A stretch of 16,812 nt of DNA from an uncultured Actinomyces sp. (GTDB taxonomy: Bacteria; Actinomycetota; Actinomycetes; Actinomycetales; Actinomycetaceae): positions 1 to 16,812 of the forward strand of contig CALISI010000072.1 in NCBI GenBank assembly GCA_938041695.1, given 5' to 3'. Shown here in pieces: positions 14,808-16,812 of this stretch. The notes under the pieces are model-generated. The model was not told the DNA's origin. It searched no databases and saw nothing but the letters and a program-made list of their open reading frames with translations. The number at the start of each line of letters is the position of its first letter. Positions within the stretch are counted from its first letter, which is position 1. The translations under genes and the position numbers were made by a program.

Positions 14808-15530
14808 TCAGCCGACGCGACGGATGTGGCCGGATGCCGTCAGGGGCCAGCCCGCGACGACAACTGCTGCCGAAATAAGGCCGAGCAGCCAAAAGGCCGG
14901 ATTCATCGGGGGCAGATAGCCTGACTTGTGGAAGAGCGTGAGAATCACCCAAGTGATCGGCACGCCGATGCTACAGATACCCAGCGGGATTGCGAGCATG
15001 AGCGCGAAAGCCCTCTTCCAGGTCGAGCCAATGCAACGAGAAACTCCTCCGATGAAACGTCCGGCCCCATCGCAGACGACCCAAGCGAAGACAACAAATA
15101 ACCACGTGTCGACGCCGAGTGGAAAGGAGCCGCGTCCCATGAAGAAGAGCAGGGGATGGATTGCGATAAGAAGCCACCAGATAAGAGACCCCAAGCCAAT
15201 GATGACAATGGGATGCACATAACTCGCTGCGGTGAGTGCGGTGCGCGAGCCACCGCTAAGAGCAGAAGCGCGCAAGTCGACGGTAGCGCTGACGATCCCG
15301 CAGATAAAGAGGAAAGTACCCGTGACAAAAGCGGAGTTTGTGGCGGACTGTTCAATGTTCTTGTCGATGTCGGAGACTGCGAGGTAGACGATGCCGTTGA
15401 CCGCCAAGTTGGTGAGGAACTGAAAGCCCACAACCAGCAGATAGAGCACGACAGTGAACCGCCAGCGAACAAGCCCAATACGCAGGGGCGAGGGGGAGGA
15501 TTTGATGAGGTCTGGGGTTGCGGTGTTCAT
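14808..15530 (-). CDS. Six-TM membrane protein, probable ABC permease partner
   Basis: A 240-residue integral membrane protein with six hydrophobic segments at about residues 25-52, 68-86, 106-126, 140-158, 172-197 and 211-229 and a short cytoplasmic N-terminus (MNTATPDLIKSSPSPLRIG). It shows no confident family motif, but its size, topology and 4-base ATGA overlap with an ABC ATPase gene point to an ABC-2-like permease. AGGAG precedes the ATG by eight bases. It is the last gene of the GntR-ATPase-permease operon and ends at a strong terminator. The operon is visibly less GC-rich than the glyS operon. Substrate unknown; YtrA-controlled ABC systems are often linked to cell-envelope stress or peptide antibiotic resistance, which is a family-level hint only. 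Confidence 0.8.
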   Translation of the reverse strand: MNTATPDLIKSSPSPLRIGLVRWRFTVVLYLLVVGFQFLTNLAVNGIVYLAVSDIDKNIEQSATNSAFVTGTFLFICGIVSATVDLRASALSGGSRTALTAASYVHPIVIIGLGSLIWWLLIAIHPLLFFMGRGSFPLGVDTWLFVVFAWVVCDGAGRFIGGVSRCIGSTWKRAFALMLAIPLGICSIGVPITWVILTLFHKSGYLPPMNPAFWLLGLISAAVVVAGWPLTASGHIRRVG

Positions 15531-16423
15531 TGGTCGTTCTCCTGGATGAGGTAGGCGAAGGCATCTTGGAAAGAACAGGGTGAGGAGGTCAGTGAGTGGG
15601 ATGCAATCTCATGGTCAGCGACACCACGACCACGCAGGTCCACGATGACTTCTCGTGCGGACCCAAGCACGCGAGAAGTAATGACGGCGATATCGGAATG
15701 ATCGGCCAGGAAGCGTTCCACGTCAGGGGCGTTACCGGTAATCGCACAGATACGCGAAGTGAACTCGTCAACGCTCTCATGGGCAAGCAGACGCCCCTTT
15801 TTGAGGGCGACGACATCTTCGGCAACGTTTTCGAGTTCGGAGACCATATGTGAGGACACAACGAAGGCGCGCCGCGGGCGACGTCCCTCCATACTGTCGG
15901 AGGCCAGGGTGAGCAGTTCCTCGTAGAACGCGTATCGGGTGGGAACGTCCATGGGAGCCTGAATCTCATCAAGGACGGTAATGGGTGCACCCGATGCCAG
16001 TGCCACAGCGCCGGCCAGGATGGCAGCCTGCCCCGAGGACATCTTGCGCAGCTTCTTGTGCCCCTTCAGCTGGAAGGAGAAACGCTGAACGTAGTGGTCA
16101 AAGAGTTTCTGATCCCAGGTCGGACGCAGCGCGGCGTAGGCGACCATGGCCGAAGCCGATGAATTATCAAACTCCCTGTCGGAAGAGACGACGACTGAGT
16201 AACCAAGTAGGTCGTTAGAGCTCAGCTCCGTTCCGCATATGGACACATTTCCCGACGACGGCGGAAGCAGGCCGCCGAGGATCTGCATGAGCGTCGTCTT
16301 GCCCGATCCGTTGGGGCCAACCAGGGCGGTGACGGTGGCGTCTCCGAGAGTGAGGGACACATCGCGCAGCGCCGCCTCATTCTCTCCCGAATACGTGTGA
16401 CTAATGGAGTTGAGGGTGATCAT
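15527..16423 (-). CDS. ABC transporter ATP-binding protein (YtrB/BcrA-like)
   Basis: A 298-residue ABC ATPase. Walker A is GPNGSGKT (36-43), Walker B ITVLDE (148-153), the D-loop ends PMD (157-159), and the H-loop is SSHMVSE with H192. The signature is unusual: KMSSGQAAILAGAVALA (127-143) in place of LSGGQ, and the Walker B tail reads DEIQAPMD rather than DEPTAGLD, as in divergent ABC-2 ATPases of small GntR operons. The C-terminal 80 residues form the extra domain common in BcrA/YtrB proteins. AAGGA precedes the ATG by six bases. Four-base ATGA overlaps join it to the GntR gene upstream and the membrane protein downstream, so the three are translationally coupled. Confidence 0.92.
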   Translation of the reverse strand: MITLNSISHTYSGENEAALRDVSLTLGDATVTALVGPNGSGKTTLMQILGGLLPPSSGNVSICGTELSSNDLLGYSVVVSSDREFDNSSASAMVAYAALRPTWDQKLFDHYVQRFSFQLKGHKKLRKMSSGQAAILAGAVALASGAPITVLDEIQAPMDVPTRYAFYEELLTLASDSMEGRRPRRAFVVSSHMVSELENVAEDVVALKKGRLLAHESVDEFTSRICAITGNAPDVERFLADHSDIAVITSRVLGSAREVIVDLRGRGVADHEIASHSLTSSPCSFQDAFAYLIQENDQ

Positions 16424-16809
16424 GAGTTGTCCTTGGCGGTTGTGTCGGCGCCGTAGGCGCGGACGTGGTCGATGATGGCGTCGATGTCGAGGCCCAGGGC
16501 CAGGCCCGCTTCGACGGCGGGGTTCAGGGTCTCCTCCACGTAGGTGGCGAGCCCGTCGGCAACGAGTGCGTGCTGTGCGCCTTCGGCGACGAACATGCCG
16601 ATGCCGCGCCGCTTTTCGACGAGCCCCTCGTCGACGAGGATCGCAAAGGCCTTGCCGACGGTGGCCGGGTTGATGCGGTAGGTGGCGGAGTACTCCGTGG
16701 TGGAGGTGAGTTGGTCCCCGGCGCGCAGGACGCCGCGCAGGATTTGGTCACGAATACTGTCGGCGATCTGGACGTAGATCGGGATCCCCGAGACGAAGGT
16801 CGGGGGCAT
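16420..16809 (-). CDS. GntR-family regulator, YtrA subfamily (start near window edge)
   Basis: A 129-residue transcription factor. Residues about 8-75 form the winged helix-turn-helix (IPIYVQIADSIRDQILRG, then SATYRINPATVGKAFAILVDEGLVEKRRGIGMFV). Only about 50 residues follow, the short helical tail typical of YtrA-type GntR proteins, which dimerise without a large effector domain. It is the first gene of an operon with an ABC ATPase and a membrane protein and overlaps the ATPase start by four bases, the usual arrangement for autoregulated YtrA systems. The ATG at 16809 is three bases from the window end, so its ribosome site and operator are outside, and a slightly earlier start cannot be excluded. 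Confidence 0.9.
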   Translation of the reverse strand: MPPTFVSGIPIYVQIADSIRDQILRGVLRAGDQLTSTTEYSATYRINPATVGKAFAILVDEGLVEKRRGIGMFVAEGAQHALVADGLATYVEETLNPAVEAGLALGLDIDAIIDHVRAYGADTTAKDNS

Positions 16810-16812
16810 GGA

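Noticed and set aside
14647..14919. A 90-codon plus-strand frame in the gap right of the array
   Set aside because: No ribosome site, no conserved look, runs through the terminator hairpin and into the antisense of the membrane-protein gene.

Overview
The window is about 16.8 kb of GC-rich DNA with actinobacterial codon use, GTG and TTG starts, and few long spacers. The gene set (type I AroD, single-chain GlyRS, LuxS, a IIBCA sugar PTS, dgt-dnaG linkage, a DtxR-like box) suggests a member of the Actinomycetaceae such as Actinomyces or Schaalia. That taxonomic call is inference from protein style, not from a search.

Left part (1-3470): the window opens inside a leftward ABC exporter-fold gene whose promoter region carries a DtxR/IdeR-like half-palindrome. 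Next come leftward ilvE (branched-chain aminotransferase) with its terminator, a yefM-yoeB type toxin-antitoxin pair with a recognisable operator, and a rightward conserved hypothetical that may be leaderless.

Centre left (3489-7305): a leftward run dgt - dnaG - luxS. luxS begins three bases after the dnaG stop and ends at a strong hairpin. It joins dNTP turnover, replication priming and the activated-methyl cycle/AI-2 in one transcription direction.

Centre (7478-10662): a rightward single-gene PTS permease (IIB-IIC-IIA) closed by a perfect terminator, followed by a lower-GC, broken subtilisin-like protease. The protease keeps its His, Asn and Ser motifs but has lost its N-terminus and is frameshifted twice at homopolymer runs.

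Right part (10680-14222): a leftward housekeeping operon glyS - dusB - aroD. Upstream of it lies a 585-base non-coding gap holding the most unusual object in the window: seven copies of a 10-base word (ggataggtta / taacctatcc) on a strict 19-base pitch, four in one orientation then three in the other, forming a symmetrical array.

Right end (14808-16812): a leftward, translationally coupled GntR (YtrA-like) regulator - ABC ATPase - six-TM membrane protein operon ending at a strong terminator. The regulator lies at the window edge. No tRNA, rRNA, CRISPR array or intact insertion sequence was seen.
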